A DNA stretch of 64,000 nt, taken from NCBI RefSeq assembly GCF_014201615.1, contig NZ_JACHEU010000001.1, positions 2,623,631 through 2,687,630 of the forward strand, in the 5' to 3' direction. This stretch comes from Aquamicrobium lusatiense. GTDB lineage: Bacteria > Pseudomonadota > Alphaproteobacteria > Rhizobiales > Rhizobiaceae. The position numbers and the translations under genes were made by a program. Of this stretch, positions 37,363 to 46,862 are shown piece by piece. The stretch's first letter is position 1; each line of letters begins with the position of its first letter. The notes under the pieces are model-generated. The model searched no databases, was not told where the DNA came from, and saw only the letters and a program-made list of their open reading frames with translations.

Positions 37363-38262
37363 TTGCCCGCGAACAAAGATCAGCACAGCAAGGGTCTTCT
37401 TCTCACCGCGCTCGGCGGCATGGCCCTGACGGTGGATATCCCGCTGATCAAGCTCGCCGGCGGCGATTCCTGGTCGATCCTGTTCGTTCGCAGCGCAACC
37501 ACCTTTGTTGCCGGGCTCGTCATGTGGGCCGTCTGGCGCTGGTTCTCGCCAGATGTGCCAAAACTCATTCCCGGTCGCTCCGGCCTGATCGTGGCGGGTC
37601 TCTATGGCATCAGCTCGATCCTGTTCATTACCGCGGTATTCAACACCACAACCGCCGATCTCGTCTTCATTCTCGCCTTCAACACCATGTTTGCGGCATT
37701 GCTGTCATGGGTGTTCCTGCGCGAAAAACCCCGGCCGCAAACCCTTGTCGCCATGGCGTTGATGATCGTCGGCATATCCATCATCGTCGGCTCATCGCTC
37801 GGCACCGGCAATCTGTTCGGCAACATGATGGCAACCATGGCCGCTTTTTGCCTTGCCACTGCAATCACCATTTCGAGGGCGAGCGGCAAAGATATGGGCT
37901 TCACCGCACTGGTTGGCGTGATCCTGCCCTGTATCGTCGCAGCCGCGATGGTGTGGAAGAATGGGCTGCATATCTCCGAACCCGGCTGGATCATCTTCAA
38001 CGGCGCGATCGTGATACCGGTTTCGTTCTTCTGCCTCGCCAATGGCCCGAAGTACATTTCCGGCCCCGAGGTGGCGATGTTCTATCTTCTTGAAACGGTG
38101 CTGGCCCCTGTCTGGGTCTGGATGATCTTCTCCGAAGCGCCGAGCAGAAACAGCCTGATCGGCGGCGGCATTCTGATAGTGACGCTGATATGCCATTCCA
38201 TCTGGCAACTGCGCGATGGCCGACGCCGCCGCGCTACGCTGGCACTGCGGCATCCGGTCTGA
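37363..38262 (+). CDS. EamA (DMT) family transporter
   Basis: A 299-residue protein with ten predicted helices in two EamA repeats (first ending near VFLREKPRPQT, second with ISGPEVAMFYLLETVLAPVWVW). This is the drug/metabolite transporter superfamily; substrate unknown. The start is a TTG at 37363 with GGAG 8 bp upstream; the first ATG (37420) would cut off the first helix. Confidence 0.86.
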   Translation: MPANKDQHSKGLLLTALGGMALTVDIPLIKLAGGDSWSILFVRSATTFVAGLVMWAVWRWFSPDVPKLIPGRSGLIVAGLYGISSILFITAVFNTTTADLVFILAFNTMFAALLSWVFLREKPRPQTLVAMALMIVGISIIVGSSLGTGNLFGNMMATMAAFCLATAITISRASGKDMGFTALVGVILPCIVAAAMVWKNGLHISEPGWIIFNGAIVIPVSFFCLANGPKYISGPEVAMFYLLETVLAPVWVWMIFSEAPSRNSLIGGGILIVTLICHSIWQLRDGRRRRATLALRHPV

Positions 38263-38334
38263 ATTTCAGCGCCGTCGCCCGCTCTGCCTCATTCCGTTGC
38301 ATGCGCGGAACGAACGCCCCTTCGCGCAAGCTGC

Positions 38335-39558
38335 TCAGCTCTCGGCGGAGGCTGTCTGATCGGAACGGTCATTCCTGCCGGAAAGTGGAACCTGCTGGAC
38401 AATCGTTTCCGTGGTCACGACGGGAACCACAGTCGTGGACGTGGTCTCAACCTCATGCTGCCACTCGCGCCATATGGCAACCAGCAGAGCCATCAGCACC
38501 GGACCGACAAACAGGCCAACGAAGCCCATTGTCTTCACGCCGCCCACCAGGCCGAAGAAGGTCGGCAGGAAAGGCAGCTTGATCGGCCCGCCCACCAGCC
38601 TGGGCCGCAGCGTCTTGTCGACGATGAAGAGCTCGATCGAGCCCCACAGGAACAGGGCTGCGCCCGCAAATGGCGAGCCGCTGGCAACCAGATAGAGCGA
38701 CACCAGCGTGAAGGAGAGCGGCGCGCCACCGGGTATCAGCGCCATGAGGCCGGTCAGTGCGCCCAGCGTCACCGGCGACGGCACTCCGGCCAGCCAGTAG
38801 GCAATGCCGAGCACCAGCCCCTCGCCGATCGCAATGAGCGTCATGCCGGTCACGGTCGAGCTGATGGTTGCCGGCACCACGCGCGAAAAACGCTCCCAGC
38901 GTGACGGCAGGATGCGTTCGCCGAGATTGTCGACCTGCGCGGCGAAGGCCTCGCCGTCGCGATAGGTGAAGAACAGCGCGATCAGCATGAACAGCAGTGC
39001 CAGAAACAGGCTGAAGGCGCTGCCGCCGGCCGCCACGACGCCGCGATAAATACTGCCGATATTGGCGCCGCTGACGAGCTGGATCAATTCACCGATGCCG
39101 CCCGGGTGATCGAGCGTGGTCGACCATTGCTGAGCAAGCCACTCACCGATGACGGGCAGCGCCGCGATCCATTCAGGCACCGGCGCGCCGTGCCTGTTGG
39201 CTTCAACTGCCCACACAACCCACTCGTGGATTTCATTGAAGGCATACATGCAGGCCAGCACGATCGGGATGATCAGAAAGGCAAGGATCATCAGAAGCGC
39301 ACATGTGGCGGCGGCTGTCCTGTTGCCGTTTACGGCAGCCAGAAGCCGGCGGTAAAGCGGCCAGCTTGCAAAGGCGATGATCAGTGCCGCCAGCACCGGC
39401 ACGAGGAAGCCATGGAAGAAATAGACGCCGGCGGCGACGATGAGGATAAGCAGCCAGCGCGCCGCCGAAAGCGGCTGGATCACAGCTGATCTGATGGGAG
39501 CTGCACGCCCCATCAGGCGAAGTTCGCGACCGCCCTTCTGACTGTCCTGCTCTTTCAA
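38335..39558 (-). CDS. AI-2E family transporter
   Basis: An inner-membrane protein of the AI-2E (PerM/TqsA-like) family with about eight helices, starting after RWLLILIVAAGVYFF and including the hallmark loop LMALIPGGAPLSFTL and WGSIELFIVDKTLRPRLVGG. Possible roles include solute or signal efflux; none is proven here. The start is uncertain. A TTG at 39558 has GGAGG 8 bases before it and is used, giving 407 residues; the open frame reaches 39621 and an internal ATG is at 39513. Confidence 0.82.
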   Translation of the reverse strand: MKEQDSQKGGRELRLMGRAAPIRSAVIQPLSAARWLLILIVAAGVYFFHGFLVPVLAALIIAFASWPLYRRLLAAVNGNRTAAATCALLMILAFLIIPIVLACMYAFNEIHEWVVWAVEANRHGAPVPEWIAALPVIGEWLAQQWSTTLDHPGGIGELIQLVSGANIGSIYRGVVAAGGSAFSLFLALLFMLIALFFTYRDGEAFAAQVDNLGERILPSRWERFSRVVPATISSTVTGMTLIAIGEGLVLGIAYWLAGVPSPVTLGALTGLMALIPGGAPLSFTLVSLYLVASGSPFAGAALFLWGSIELFIVDKTLRPRLVGGPIKLPFLPTFFGLVGGVKTMGFVGLFVGPVLMALLVAIWREWQHEVETTSTTVVPVVTTETIVQQVPLSGRNDRSDQTASAES

Positions 39559-39784
39559 ACGCCGCGCCTCCAGCCGATTCTGTTCGTCTGTGCTCCACAG
39601 TGCATGACGATAGTGGAGCAAACATTACGACAAACCATTTTCGATGGAACTAGAGAAAAATAGTGTCGTAAGCGTGATCGAAGCTTCTTTCTGCCGAACC
39701 GGAATCCGGATGAGGTCCCTGACTCAAAATAACATCAACTTCCGCTAACCTCCTGAAATCATGAATAACTATCAGGATCGCGGA

Positions 39785-42052
39785 CTAGCCGAACTTGCCC
39801 GTGCGCGGAAAACCCTTCGGCACCATTCGCCCGGCAGACGCGCGCGCACCGATCCACTCGGCAAGCTCGGCCTGTGACCGCGTAAAGGTGCGCTCGGCCG
39901 AATCCAGCCAGGTCAGGCCGCTTTCCATGGTGAAGGTCTTCATGTCGAGCACGCCGCCGGACTTGAATTTTTGCAGCCGAACACCCTTGCCGCGCGTCAT
40001 TTCCGGGATTTCCGACACTGCGAACACCAGCATCTTGCGGTTCTCACCGACAATGGCAACGTGATCACCGGCAACCGGAATGCAGAACAGCGCCTCATCC
40101 GGGGCCTTCACATTCATCACCTGCCGGCCCTTGCGCGTATTGGCGACCGTCTCGTCCTCGGACACGATGAAACCATTGCCCTGCTGGGACGACAGAAGCA
40201 GCCTGCGCTTCGGCTCATGCACGAAGGCGGTGACGATGTCCTGATCCGTCTCCATGTCGACCATGATGCGGATCGGCTCGCCATGTCCGCGCCCGCCCGG
40301 CAACCTATCTGCACCGATGGTGTAGAACTTTCCGCCGGTGGTGAAGACGAGGATCTTGTCGGTGGTCTGGGCGTGGAAGGCCAGCTTGAGGCTGTCGCCC
40401 TCCTTGAAGGAGAGCTGCGAATAATCGCTCAGATGCCCCTTCATGGCGCGCAGCCAGCCCTTTTCGGAGATGACGACGGTGACCGGTTCCTTTTCGATCA
40501 TCGCCTGCGCAATGTCGGTCAGGTCGTGCTCCGGCGCTTCCGCGAAGCTGGTGCGGCGCGGCCCGAGCTCCTTGTTTTCTTCCGGCCCGAAATCGCGGCG
40601 GATGGTCTGGATTTCCCAGGCAATGGTGTTCCACTGCTTCAGCACATCGCCCAGCAGCGCCTCGATCTGCTGCTTTTCCTCGGTCAGCGCATCGAATTCC
40701 TTGCGGATCTCGAACTCTTCCAGCTTGCGCAGAGAGCGCAACCGCATGTTCAGGATCGCCTCGGCCTGCGTGTCGGTGAGGTCCCAGCGTGCCATCATCA
40801 CGGATTTGGGCTCATCCTCCTCGCGGATGATGCGGATCACCTCATCGATGTTCAGATAGGCAATGAGATAGCCGGCAAGGATCTCCAGCCGCCGCTCGAT
40901 TTCCGCCAGACGATGGCGCGAACGGCGCTGAAGCACCTCGCGGCGATGATCCAGCCATTCGCGCAGCACGCTCTTCAGCGACAGCACGTTCGGCACCTTG
41001 CCGCGCGACAGCACGTTCATGTTGAGCGAGAACCGGCTTTCCAGCTCGGTGAGCTTGAACAGCGATTCCATCAATATGCCGGGATCGACGGTGCGGCTCT
41101 TCGGCACCAGAACGATGCGGATATCTTCCGCGCTTTCATCGCGGATATCTTCCAGAAGCGGCAGCTTCCGGGCGATGAGCAACTCCGCGATCTTCTCGAT
41201 CAGGCGCGACTTCTGCACACCGTAAGGGATCTCGGTGACGGCGATCGTCCACGTCCCGCGGCCATGATCTTCCTGATGCCAGCGCGAGCGCACGCGAAAC
41301 GAGCCGCGGCCGGTGCGATAGGCTTCGGCAATGGAAGCGCGGCTGTCGATGATGATGCCGCCGGTCGGGAAATCAGGTCCCTGAACGAACTCCATCAGCC
41401 GGTCGTCGGAGATTTCCTGTCCGGATTTGGTGCCGTCGATCAGGCAAAGAGCAGCGTCGCACAATTCGGCGGCGTTGTGAGGCGGAATGGAGGTCGCCAT
41501 GCCGACCGCAATGCCGGAAGAGCCGTTGGCGAGCAGGTTCGGAAAGGCGCCCGGCAGAACGACCGGCTCTTCGTCTTCCTCATTATAGGTGGGACGAAAA
41601 TCGACCGCGTCCTCCGTGATGCCGGCGAGCAGCTCGGTCGCCACATCGGTCATGCGCGCTTCGGTGTAGCGCATGGCTGCGGCATTATCGCCATCGATAT
41701 TGCCGAAATTGCCCTGCCCGTCGACCAGCGGGTAGCGCATCGAAAAACTCTGCGCCAGACGCACCAGCGCATCATAGATCGACTGATCGCCATGCGGATG
41801 GAACTTGCCCATCACCTCACCGACGATGCGCGCGCATTTGGCGAAACCCTGATCCGGATTGAGGCGCAAAAGGCGCATGGCGTGCATGATGCGCCGATGG
41901 ACAGGCTTCAGCCCGTCACGCACATCCGGCAATGCACGATGCATGATGGTCGACAGCGCATAAGCAAGATAGCGCTCCTCGAGCGCCCGCTTCAGGTCGA
42001 CTGGTTCGATATGATCGCCGCCATCTCCGGGCGGCATAAGGCTTTTTCCCAT
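39785..42052 (-). CDS. parC: DNA topoisomerase IV subunit A
   Basis: Decatenates daughter chromosomes together with ParE. It has 755 residues. The catalytic tyrosine is Tyr129 in [12 protein letters not shown]. The quinolone-determining region reads [17 protein letters not shown], with Gln90 and Asp94 at the positions that are Ser80 and Glu84 in E. coli. The C-terminal beta-propeller follows from about residue 500. ParC rather than GyrA, by length and the lack of a GyrA box. Single gene. Confidence 0.96.
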   Translation of the reverse strand: MGKSLMPPGDGGDHIEPVDLKRALEERYLAYALSTIMHRALPDVRDGLKPVHRRIMHAMRLLRLNPDQGFAKCARIVGEVMGKFHPHGDQSIYDALVRLAQSFSMRYPLVDGQGNFGNIDGDNAAAMRYTEARMTDVATELLAGITEDAVDFRPTYNEEDEEPVVLPGAFPNLLANGSSGIAVGMATSIPPHNAAELCDAALCLIDGTKSGQEISDDRLMEFVQGPDFPTGGIIIDSRASIAEAYRTGRGSFRVRSRWHQEDHGRGTWTIAVTEIPYGVQKSRLIEKIAELLIARKLPLLEDIRDESAEDIRIVLVPKSRTVDPGILMESLFKLTELESRFSLNMNVLSRGKVPNVLSLKSVLREWLDHRREVLQRRSRHRLAEIERRLEILAGYLIAYLNIDEVIRIIREEDEPKSVMMARWDLTDTQAEAILNMRLRSLRKLEEFEIRKEFDALTEEKQQIEALLGDVLKQWNTIAWEIQTIRRDFGPEENKELGPRRTSFAEAPEHDLTDIAQAMIEKEPVTVVISEKGWLRAMKGHLSDYSQLSFKEGDSLKLAFHAQTTDKILVFTTGGKFYTIGADRLPGGRGHGEPIRIMVDMETDQDIVTAFVHEPKRRLLLSSQQGNGFIVSEDETVANTRKGRQVMNVKAPDEALFCIPVAGDHVAIVGENRKMLVFAVSEIPEMTRGKGVRLQKFKSGGVLDMKTFTMESGLTWLDSAERTFTRSQAELAEWIGARASAGRMVPKGFPRTGKFG

Positions 42053-42256
42053 GGGGTTTGACTAACCGAGGCGATGATTCGCGGCAAGGGCAAGGCTGGC
42101 GTCAAGTGGGGTTCTGATCACTGAAAAACGCATTCATGTTTGCTATTTTGAGATGATTTTCTACTAATAGGTCAAAATTGCACTTGCTCGTGCCACATGC
42201 TGCAGTCAAATGCTCGCCATTCTCCCTCTCAAAGAATAAATTCGGAGTCCTCCCTG

Positions 42257-43450
42257 ATGAGCCTGCAATCTGCGAAATGGTCAATGCTGACCGCCTCGAC
42301 CATTCTTCTGGGAATGGCCATCGCTCCGGCTTCGGCACAGAGCATCGATGATGTGGCCGCCCGCGTGAAGTCCAATTTCACCGAACAGGGCGTTGAGATC
42401 GAATGGAAGGGCCTGTCCGGCGACCTTTCATCGATGGTCATGCAGGGCGTGTCCTTCAAGGCAGCCGGCACGGATAGTGCCTTCGAGATCGGCGACCTCA
42501 CCCTTGAAAACATCAGCGAAGCCGATGGCAACCTCAATGTCGGCTCGATCAGCAGCGATGCCTACTCGCGCAACGACGGCCCGACTTCCTTCGAGATAAG
42601 CCCGATGGTCATGAAGGACGTGATCCTGTTCGGCGAGGCCAGCTCCAATCCGTTCGGCGGCATGATGTACTACCGTTCGATCAGGCTGGACGACATCAGC
42701 ATGAAGAATTCGGGCAAGACCGCATTCGCCGCCAAAGACATCTCGGCGACCATGTCCGAGTTTGCGACCGACAAGCCTGTGACCATGGAAGCGACCGTCC
42801 CGAATTTCACCGCCGACCTGACACTGGTCGACGACCCGAAATACAAGGATGCAATCGAGGCTCTCGGATACCAGACCATCAACGGATCGATCCGTATGGA
42901 AGGAAGCTGGAACGCCGCAGACGGCGACATGAACATCGTGAAGTACGATACGAAAATCGACAATGCCGGCACATTGGGTGTCAGCATGCGCCTCGGCGGC
43001 TACACGACGGAGTTCATCAAATCCATGCAGGAACTGCAGAAGCAGATGGCCGAAGCGTCCGAGGAAGCCGATTCCTCGGCACAGGGCATGGCCATGCTGG
43101 GCCTGATGCAGCAGCTGAGCTTCAATTCTACATCGATCCGCTTCACGGACGATTCGCTGACCAACAAGCTTCTCGACTATTTCGGCAAGCAGCAGGGCGT
43201 GTCCGGCAAGGATGTCGCCAATCAGGCCAAGGCGATCGTTCCTTTCGGGCTGGCCCAGTTGCAGAATCCTGAACTGACCGCGCAGGCCTCCGCCGCCGTC
43301 AACCAGTTCCTGGACAATCCGGGCAGCCTCGAAATCTCGGCCGCGCCGACCAGCCCGGTTCCGTTCGCCCTGATCATGGCGGACGCCATGGCAAATCCGA
43401 CGAACCTGACCAAAACGCTCGCAGTGTCGGTAAAGGCCAACCAGAACTGA
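42257..43450 (+). CDS. Unknown secreted protein of 397 residues
   Basis: I do not recognise the family. A Sec signal peptide ends at ASA near residue 28, followed by a helix and then repeated beta-strand patterns (VEIEWKGLSGDLSSMVMQGV, FEIGDLTLENI, ISPMVMKDVILFGE, YRSIRLDDISMKNSG) that recall lipid-transfer-like AsmA or DUF945 proteins; this is weak inference. The second half is more helical with Gln- and Met-rich stretches. The ATG at 42257 is chosen because it opens the signal peptide. It ends in a strong terminator, so it is monocistronic. Confidence 0.7.
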   Translation: MSLQSAKWSMLTASTILLGMAIAPASAQSIDDVAARVKSNFTEQGVEIEWKGLSGDLSSMVMQGVSFKAAGTDSAFEIGDLTLENISEADGNLNVGSISSDAYSRNDGPTSFEISPMVMKDVILFGEASSNPFGGMMYYRSIRLDDISMKNSGKTAFAAKDISATMSEFATDKPVTMEATVPNFTADLTLVDDPKYKDAIEALGYQTINGSIRMEGSWNAADGDMNIVKYDTKIDNAGTLGVSMRLGGYTTEFIKSMQELQKQMAEASEEADSSAQGMAMLGLMQQLSFNSTSIRFTDDSLTNKLLDYFGKQQGVSGKDVANQAKAIVPFGLAQLQNPELTAQASAAVNQFLDNPGSLEISAAPTSPVPFALIMADAMANPTNLTKTLAVSVKANQN

Positions 43451-43470
43451 TCTGCGCTCTGTTCGCAGAC

Positions 43471-43504
43471 AAAAAAGCCGCACCGGAAACGGTGCGGCTT
43501 TTTT
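43471..43504. terminator. Bidirectional terminator
   Basis: AAAAAAGCCGCACC and GGTGCGGCTTTTTT form a 14-bp inverted repeat with a 6-nt loop (GGAAAC), between the secreted-protein gene and the convergent acetyltransferase. Confidence 0.95.
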
Positions 43505-43523
43505 CATGATATCCGGATCAGGT

Positions 43524-44078
43524 TCAGGCCGGATGAAGCGTACGGTTCCGCGCCTGCGATGACGCCGAGATGACGCCGACCGGCATCAAAGGTTCAAGAT
43601 GAATGGTGCCCACCGTCTCGCCGTCCTCAAACACCAGCTCCGCATTATAACGTCGGGCAAGGGCACGCATCGCCGCATTGTGCGGGTGGGTGGTGACAAG
43701 AAGTCTGGTGTAGCCAAACCCCCTCGCCTGCTCGATCAGCCGTTCGAACAATTTTCCGCCAAGACCCTGATGCTGAAGGTGACGCTCGACGCTGAAGGCG
43801 ATTTCAGCCGTAGGCTGGCTTTGATCGGGGCTTTCATGCAGTTCCGCCGCGCCCAGAACCTTGTCGCCCTCCACATAGCCGATCACCGTGGTTCCGGCAG
43901 CGGAGGAACGGTACACATAAGATGAAATGAAACTGTCGTCGGCCAGTCCATTGAAGCGATCACGCCGGCTTTCCGAATCGAGCCTGAGAAGATGCTCGCG
44001 AAACCTCGGCATATCCGAGGGTCTAAGCTGGCGTATGGTCCCCGTCAGGCGAACGGGGCTGTGAACAGTCTGCTCCAT
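43524..44078 (-). CDS. GNAT family N-acetyltransferase
   Basis: A 184-residue acetyltransferase. The acetyl-CoA loop is HQGLGGKLFERLIEQARGFG, after the strand AEIAFSVERHLQ. The substrate is unknown; the RLRPSDMPRFREHLLRLD-type start resembles GNATs of the Pat-like group. The ATG at 44078 has GAGGAG 6 bp upstream, which decides against the in-frame start at 44135. Divergent from rirA. Confidence 0.87.
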   Translation of the reverse strand: MEQTVHSPVRLTGTIRQLRPSDMPRFREHLLRLDSESRRDRFNGLADDSFISSYVYRSSAAGTTVIGYVEGDKVLGAAELHESPDQSQPTAEIAFSVERHLQHQGLGGKLFERLIEQARGFGYTRLLVTTHPHNAAMRALARRYNAELVFEDGETVGTIHLEPLMPVGVISASSQARNRTLHPA

Positions 44079-44136
44079 GTCGCACTCCTCTGGGTTCCTC
44101 CCTGAGATCGTCCCGACATTCCTGATATTGTGCAAC

Positions 44137-44166
44137 GCAACATAAATATCAAGTCATTGATGTTGC
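44137..44166. promoter_or_regulatory. Nested inverted repeat upstream of the GNAT gene
   Basis: ATCAA-GTCA-TTGAT (44148-44161) sits inside GCAAC/GTTGC arms (44137-44141 and 44162-44166). It lies 59 bp before the acetyltransferase start. It looks like an operator; the protein is unknown. Confidence 0.4.
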
Positions 44167-44303
44167 TTATAGACGTACATGAACGGGAAGCTGCCATTCC
44201 AAAATGGAAGGGCTCCCGATCTGCCGGTTTTTCGCCTCACCCGCCCTGTGCAAGATAAATCGTGCATTCACGGAGCGGCTGTCGTAAAACGGCCCCATAA
44301 AGG

Positions 44304-44318
44304 TGACAGAAAAAATCA
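44304..44318 (+). promoter_or_regulatory. Candidate RirA box (IRO, TGA-N9-TCA) before rirA
   Basis: TGA-CAGAAAAAA-TCA, 80 bp upstream of the rirA start. It fits the iron-responsive operator described for rhizobial RirA targets, so it suggests autoregulation. The spacer is A-rich as usual. Confidence 0.6.
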
Positions 44319-44337
44319 TAATTTTTAATGGGCTTGT

Positions 44338-44353
44338 CTAGAATTATTCCAAG
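44338..44353 (+). promoter_or_regulatory. Candidate Irr (ICE-like) site before rirA
   Basis: CTAGAAT-T-ATTCCAAG is an imperfect palindrome resembling the TTTAGAA/TTCTAAA ICE motif bound by Irr. rirA is reported to be under Irr control in Agrobacterium. The right arm has two departures, so this is tentative. Confidence 0.35.
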
Positions 44354-44397
44354 GTATAGGCCATATATAACGCACAGCTTTCCTGCGAGGATGGATC

Positions 44398-44895
44398 ATG
44401 CGACTTACGCGCCAGACCAATTACGCCATACGCATCCTGATGTATTGCGCGACCAATGACGGCAAGTTGAGCCGCATACCCGAGATCGCCGCGGCCTACA
44501 CCGTTTCGGAACTCTTCCTGTTCAAGATCCTTCAGCCGCTCGTCGAGAACGGGCTGGTGGAGACCGTGCGCGGCCGCAATGGCGGCGTGCGCCTTGGCAA
44601 GCCGGCAGAGGAAATCACTCTGTTCGACGTGGTGCGCGTCACCGAAGACAACTTCTCGATGGCCGAATGCTTCGACAACGATACGGCCGACTGCCCGCTG
44701 ATCGACAGCTGCGGCCTCAACGCTGCCCTGCGCGAAGCTCTGGGTGCCTTCTTCGCCGTGCTGGAACGTCACACGATCGCCGATCTCGTCGCTGCCCGCC
44801 CGAACATGCGCGAGGCGCTCGGTATCGATGATCTGGCGCCGCGCAATGTTTCCCCGCGCAAGGTCGCGGCCCAGCACAATGTGCCTGCGGCCTGA
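44398..44895 (+). CDS. rirA: Rhizobial iron regulator RirA (Rrf2 family)
   Basis: Fe-S cluster-sensing repressor of iron-uptake genes in Hyphomicrobiales. It has 165 residues with an N-terminal winged helix (MRLTRQTNYAIRILMYCATN, then IPEIAAAYTVSELFLFKILQ). The three cluster ligands Cys91, Cys99 and Cys105 are exactly at RirA positions (AECFDNDTADCPLIDSCGL), which distinguishes it from IscR and NsrR. It is convergent with the heme transport operon it probably controls; a candidate RirA box lies in its own promoter. Confidence 0.95.
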   Translation: MRLTRQTNYAIRILMYCATNDGKLSRIPEIAAAYTVSELFLFKILQPLVENGLVETVRGRNGGVRLGKPAEEITLFDVVRVTEDNFSMAECFDNDTADCPLIDSCGLNAALREALGAFFAVLERHTIADLVAARPNMREALGIDDLAPRNVSPRKVAAQHNVPAA

Positions 44896-44919
44896 TCGTT
44901 CACGGCATACATAGAAAAT

Positions 44920-44948
44920 GAAACGACCGGCCTTGTGCCGGTCGTTTC
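44920..44948. terminator. Bidirectional terminator between rirA and hmuV
   Basis: Perfect 12-bp stem GAAACGACCGGC/GCCGGTCGTTTC with loop CTTGT, followed by T-rich sequence on both strands. Confidence 0.93.
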
Positions 44949-44952
44949 GTTT

Positions 44953-45741
44953 CTAAGCGGCAGACTGAGGAAGGACGAACGGAGTGCCGGGAGCGGGAAC
45001 AGCCCCCACGCGCAACCGGCAGCCGAAAACGCGCTCGATCATCGAATCACTGAGAACGTCCTGCGGCGCGCCAACCGTGTCGAGCCTTCCGCGATGCATG
45101 ACATGGATGCGGTCGGCATACATCGAAGCAAGGTTGAGGTCGTGCAATATGGCGACCACCCCGCCCCCGGCCTTCACGAAATCGCGCGCGATGTCCATGA
45201 TGATGAGCTGGTGCTTGATGTCGAGGCTGGATACGGGCTCATCCAGAAACAGATAGCGCGGCTGGCCATCCAGAACCGGCACCCACACCTGGCACAGCAC
45301 GCGGGCCAGTTGAACCCGCTGCTGCTCGCCACCTGACAGCTCCTGATAGAAGCGCCCTGCAAAACCTTCCAGATCAACGCGCGCCAGCGCGATTTCGGGA
45401 AGCTGCTCAGCCTCCGTGCCGATTATACCCGAACGGCCGCCGGTCAGCCCCATCCTGACGATTTCCCGCACCGTGAAGGGAAAGGACAGAGATGTCGCCT
45501 GTGGCAGCACCGCACGTATGCCGGCTGCATCCAGCGGTTTCATCGACCGAAGATCGCGCCCGTTAAAGGCAACCCGCCCTTCATAGGCGAGTTCGCCGCA
45601 CAAGGCCTTGAGCAGGGTCGTCTTGCCGGAGCCGTTCGGCCCCACAATGGCGACGAGTTCGCCGGGCTTCGCGGAAAAGCCGACACCATGCACGATGCGC
45701 GTCGAGCCGATCTGGATGGATATGTCCTGTGCTTCGATCAT
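44953..45741 (-). CDS. hmuV: Heme ABC transporter ATP-binding protein HmuV
   Basis: Cytoplasmic ATPase powering heme import across the inner membrane. It has 262 residues from ATG 45741. Walker A GPNGSGKTT at 34-42, signature LSGGEQQ at 135-141, Walker B YLFLDEP at 163-169 and the switch histidine in AILHDLNLA are all intact. It lies 7 bp after hmuU; the open frame upstream to 45993 overlaps hmuU and is not coding. Confidence 0.95.
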   Translation of the reverse strand: MIEAQDISIQIGSTRIVHGVGFSAKPGELVAIVGPNGSGKTTLLKALCGELAYEGRVAFNGRDLRSMKPLDAAGIRAVLPQATSLSFPFTVREIVRMGLTGGRSGIIGTEAEQLPEIALARVDLEGFAGRFYQELSGGEQQRVQLARVLCQVWVPVLDGQPRYLFLDEPVSSLDIKHQLIIMDIARDFVKAGGGVVAILHDLNLASMYADRIHVMHRGRLDTVGAPQDVLSDSMIERVFGCRLRVGAVPAPGTPFVLPQSAA

Positions 45742-45748
45742 GCCGGCC

Positions 45749-46846
45749 TCACAGATCGATGACGCCGCGATTGCGCAGCAATATCCACAGGAAGAACGGA
45801 GCGCCTGCAACGGCGGTGACGATGCCGATCGGCAGCTCCGCCGGCGCGACGATCGTGCGTGCCACCGCATCCGCCAGCAGCAGCAGCGATGCCCCGAGCA
45901 GCGCCGATGCCGGCAGCAGATATCGATTGTCCGGCCCCATGGCGAGACGCAACAGATGCGGCACGACGATGCCGACGAAGCCGATGCCTCCACTCACGGC
46001 CACCGACGAGCCGACGGAAGCGGCCACGCTTACGATGGCGATGTATTTCAGTTGCTGCACCGGGATGCCGAGATGCGTCGCGGTCGCCTCGCCCAGCGCC
46101 AGCGCGTTCAGCCCGCGCGCCAGAAACGGCGTCGCGGCCATGGCCAGCACCATGATCGGAGCGACGGCGCCGATCTTCAGCCAGGTGGCCCCCGCAAGCG
46201 ACCCCAGTTGCCAGAAGGTCAGGTCCCGCAACTGGCGGTCATCGGCCACGAATACCAGAATGCCCGTCACCGCACCGGCCAGCGCTGCAAGCGCGATCCC
46301 TGCCAGAAGCATGGTGGCAACCGATGTCCGGCCCTGCCGCGTCGCGACCTTGTAGAGAACCAGCGTTGCTGCCAGGCCACCGAAGAAGGCGGCTACCGGC
46401 AGGGAAAAAGTCCCCATTGCCAGAGTCACCGGAGCCAGCACGGTCCCACCGAGAACGATGATCAGCACGGCGGCAAGACCTGCGCCGGCCGAAACGCCGA
46501 TGAGCCCGGGATCAGCCAGAGGATTGCGGAAAAGCCCCTGCATCACCGCACCGGACACGGCCAGAGAAGCGCCCACAAGAGCTCCCAGAACCACGCGTGG
46601 CAGGCGGACATCGTTGATAATGATGCGGTCGCGAACACTGAGCGCATCATCTGCCGCCCCAAACAGCCATCCGCGCACGACTGCCACTGCAGAGGCATCC
46701 GAAGCGCCTGAAGCGAGGCTGAACAGCATGGTCAGAGCAAGAAGAACGCACAGCAGCAGAATAACCAGACGCGCAAGCGCGGATCTGTCACCGGCGACGG
46801 CATAACGTTTTATGCCGGCTTCCCCGGCAGCAACTGGATTGGTCAT
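45749..46846 (-). CDS. hmuU: Heme ABC transporter permease HmuU
   Basis: FecCD/BtuC-type permease of 365 residues with about ten helices. Seen: NDVRLPRVVLGALVGASLAVSGAVMQGLFRNPLADPGLIGVSAGAG, abbreviated here from residues about 80-125, and GGIGFVGIVVPHLLRLAMGPD, both diagnostic of the family. The ATG at 46846 is chosen because the frame upstream overlaps hmuT. It works with HmuT and HmuV. Confidence 0.95.
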   Translation of the reverse strand: MTNPVAAGEAGIKRYAVAGDRSALARLVILLLCVLLALTMLFSLASGASDASAVAVVRGWLFGAADDALSVRDRIIINDVRLPRVVLGALVGASLAVSGAVMQGLFRNPLADPGLIGVSAGAGLAAVLIIVLGGTVLAPVTLAMGTFSLPVAAFFGGLAATLVLYKVATRQGRTSVATMLLAGIALAALAGAVTGILVFVADDRQLRDLTFWQLGSLAGATWLKIGAVAPIMVLAMAATPFLARGLNALALGEATATHLGIPVQQLKYIAIVSVAASVGSSVAVSGGIGFVGIVVPHLLRLAMGPDNRYLLPASALLGASLLLLADAVARTIVAPAELPIGIVTAVAGAPFFLWILLRNRGVIDL

Positions 46847-46862
46847 GTGGATTCCGCGCGCT

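Larger units (their letters stand above)
44079..44397. promoter_or_regulatory. Divergent control region GNAT/rirA
   Basis: A 319 bp gap without a gene. It holds a nested dyad at 44137-44166, a TGA-N9-TCA box at 44304-44318 and an imperfect Irr-like palindrome at 44338-44353 (separate entries). The stretch from 44310 to 44360 is AT-rich and probably contains the rirA promoter. Confidence 0.55.

Noticed and set aside
39971..42061. 696-codon open frame on the plus strand opposite parC
   Set aside because: Antisense shadow of parC; composition typical of a complementary frame.
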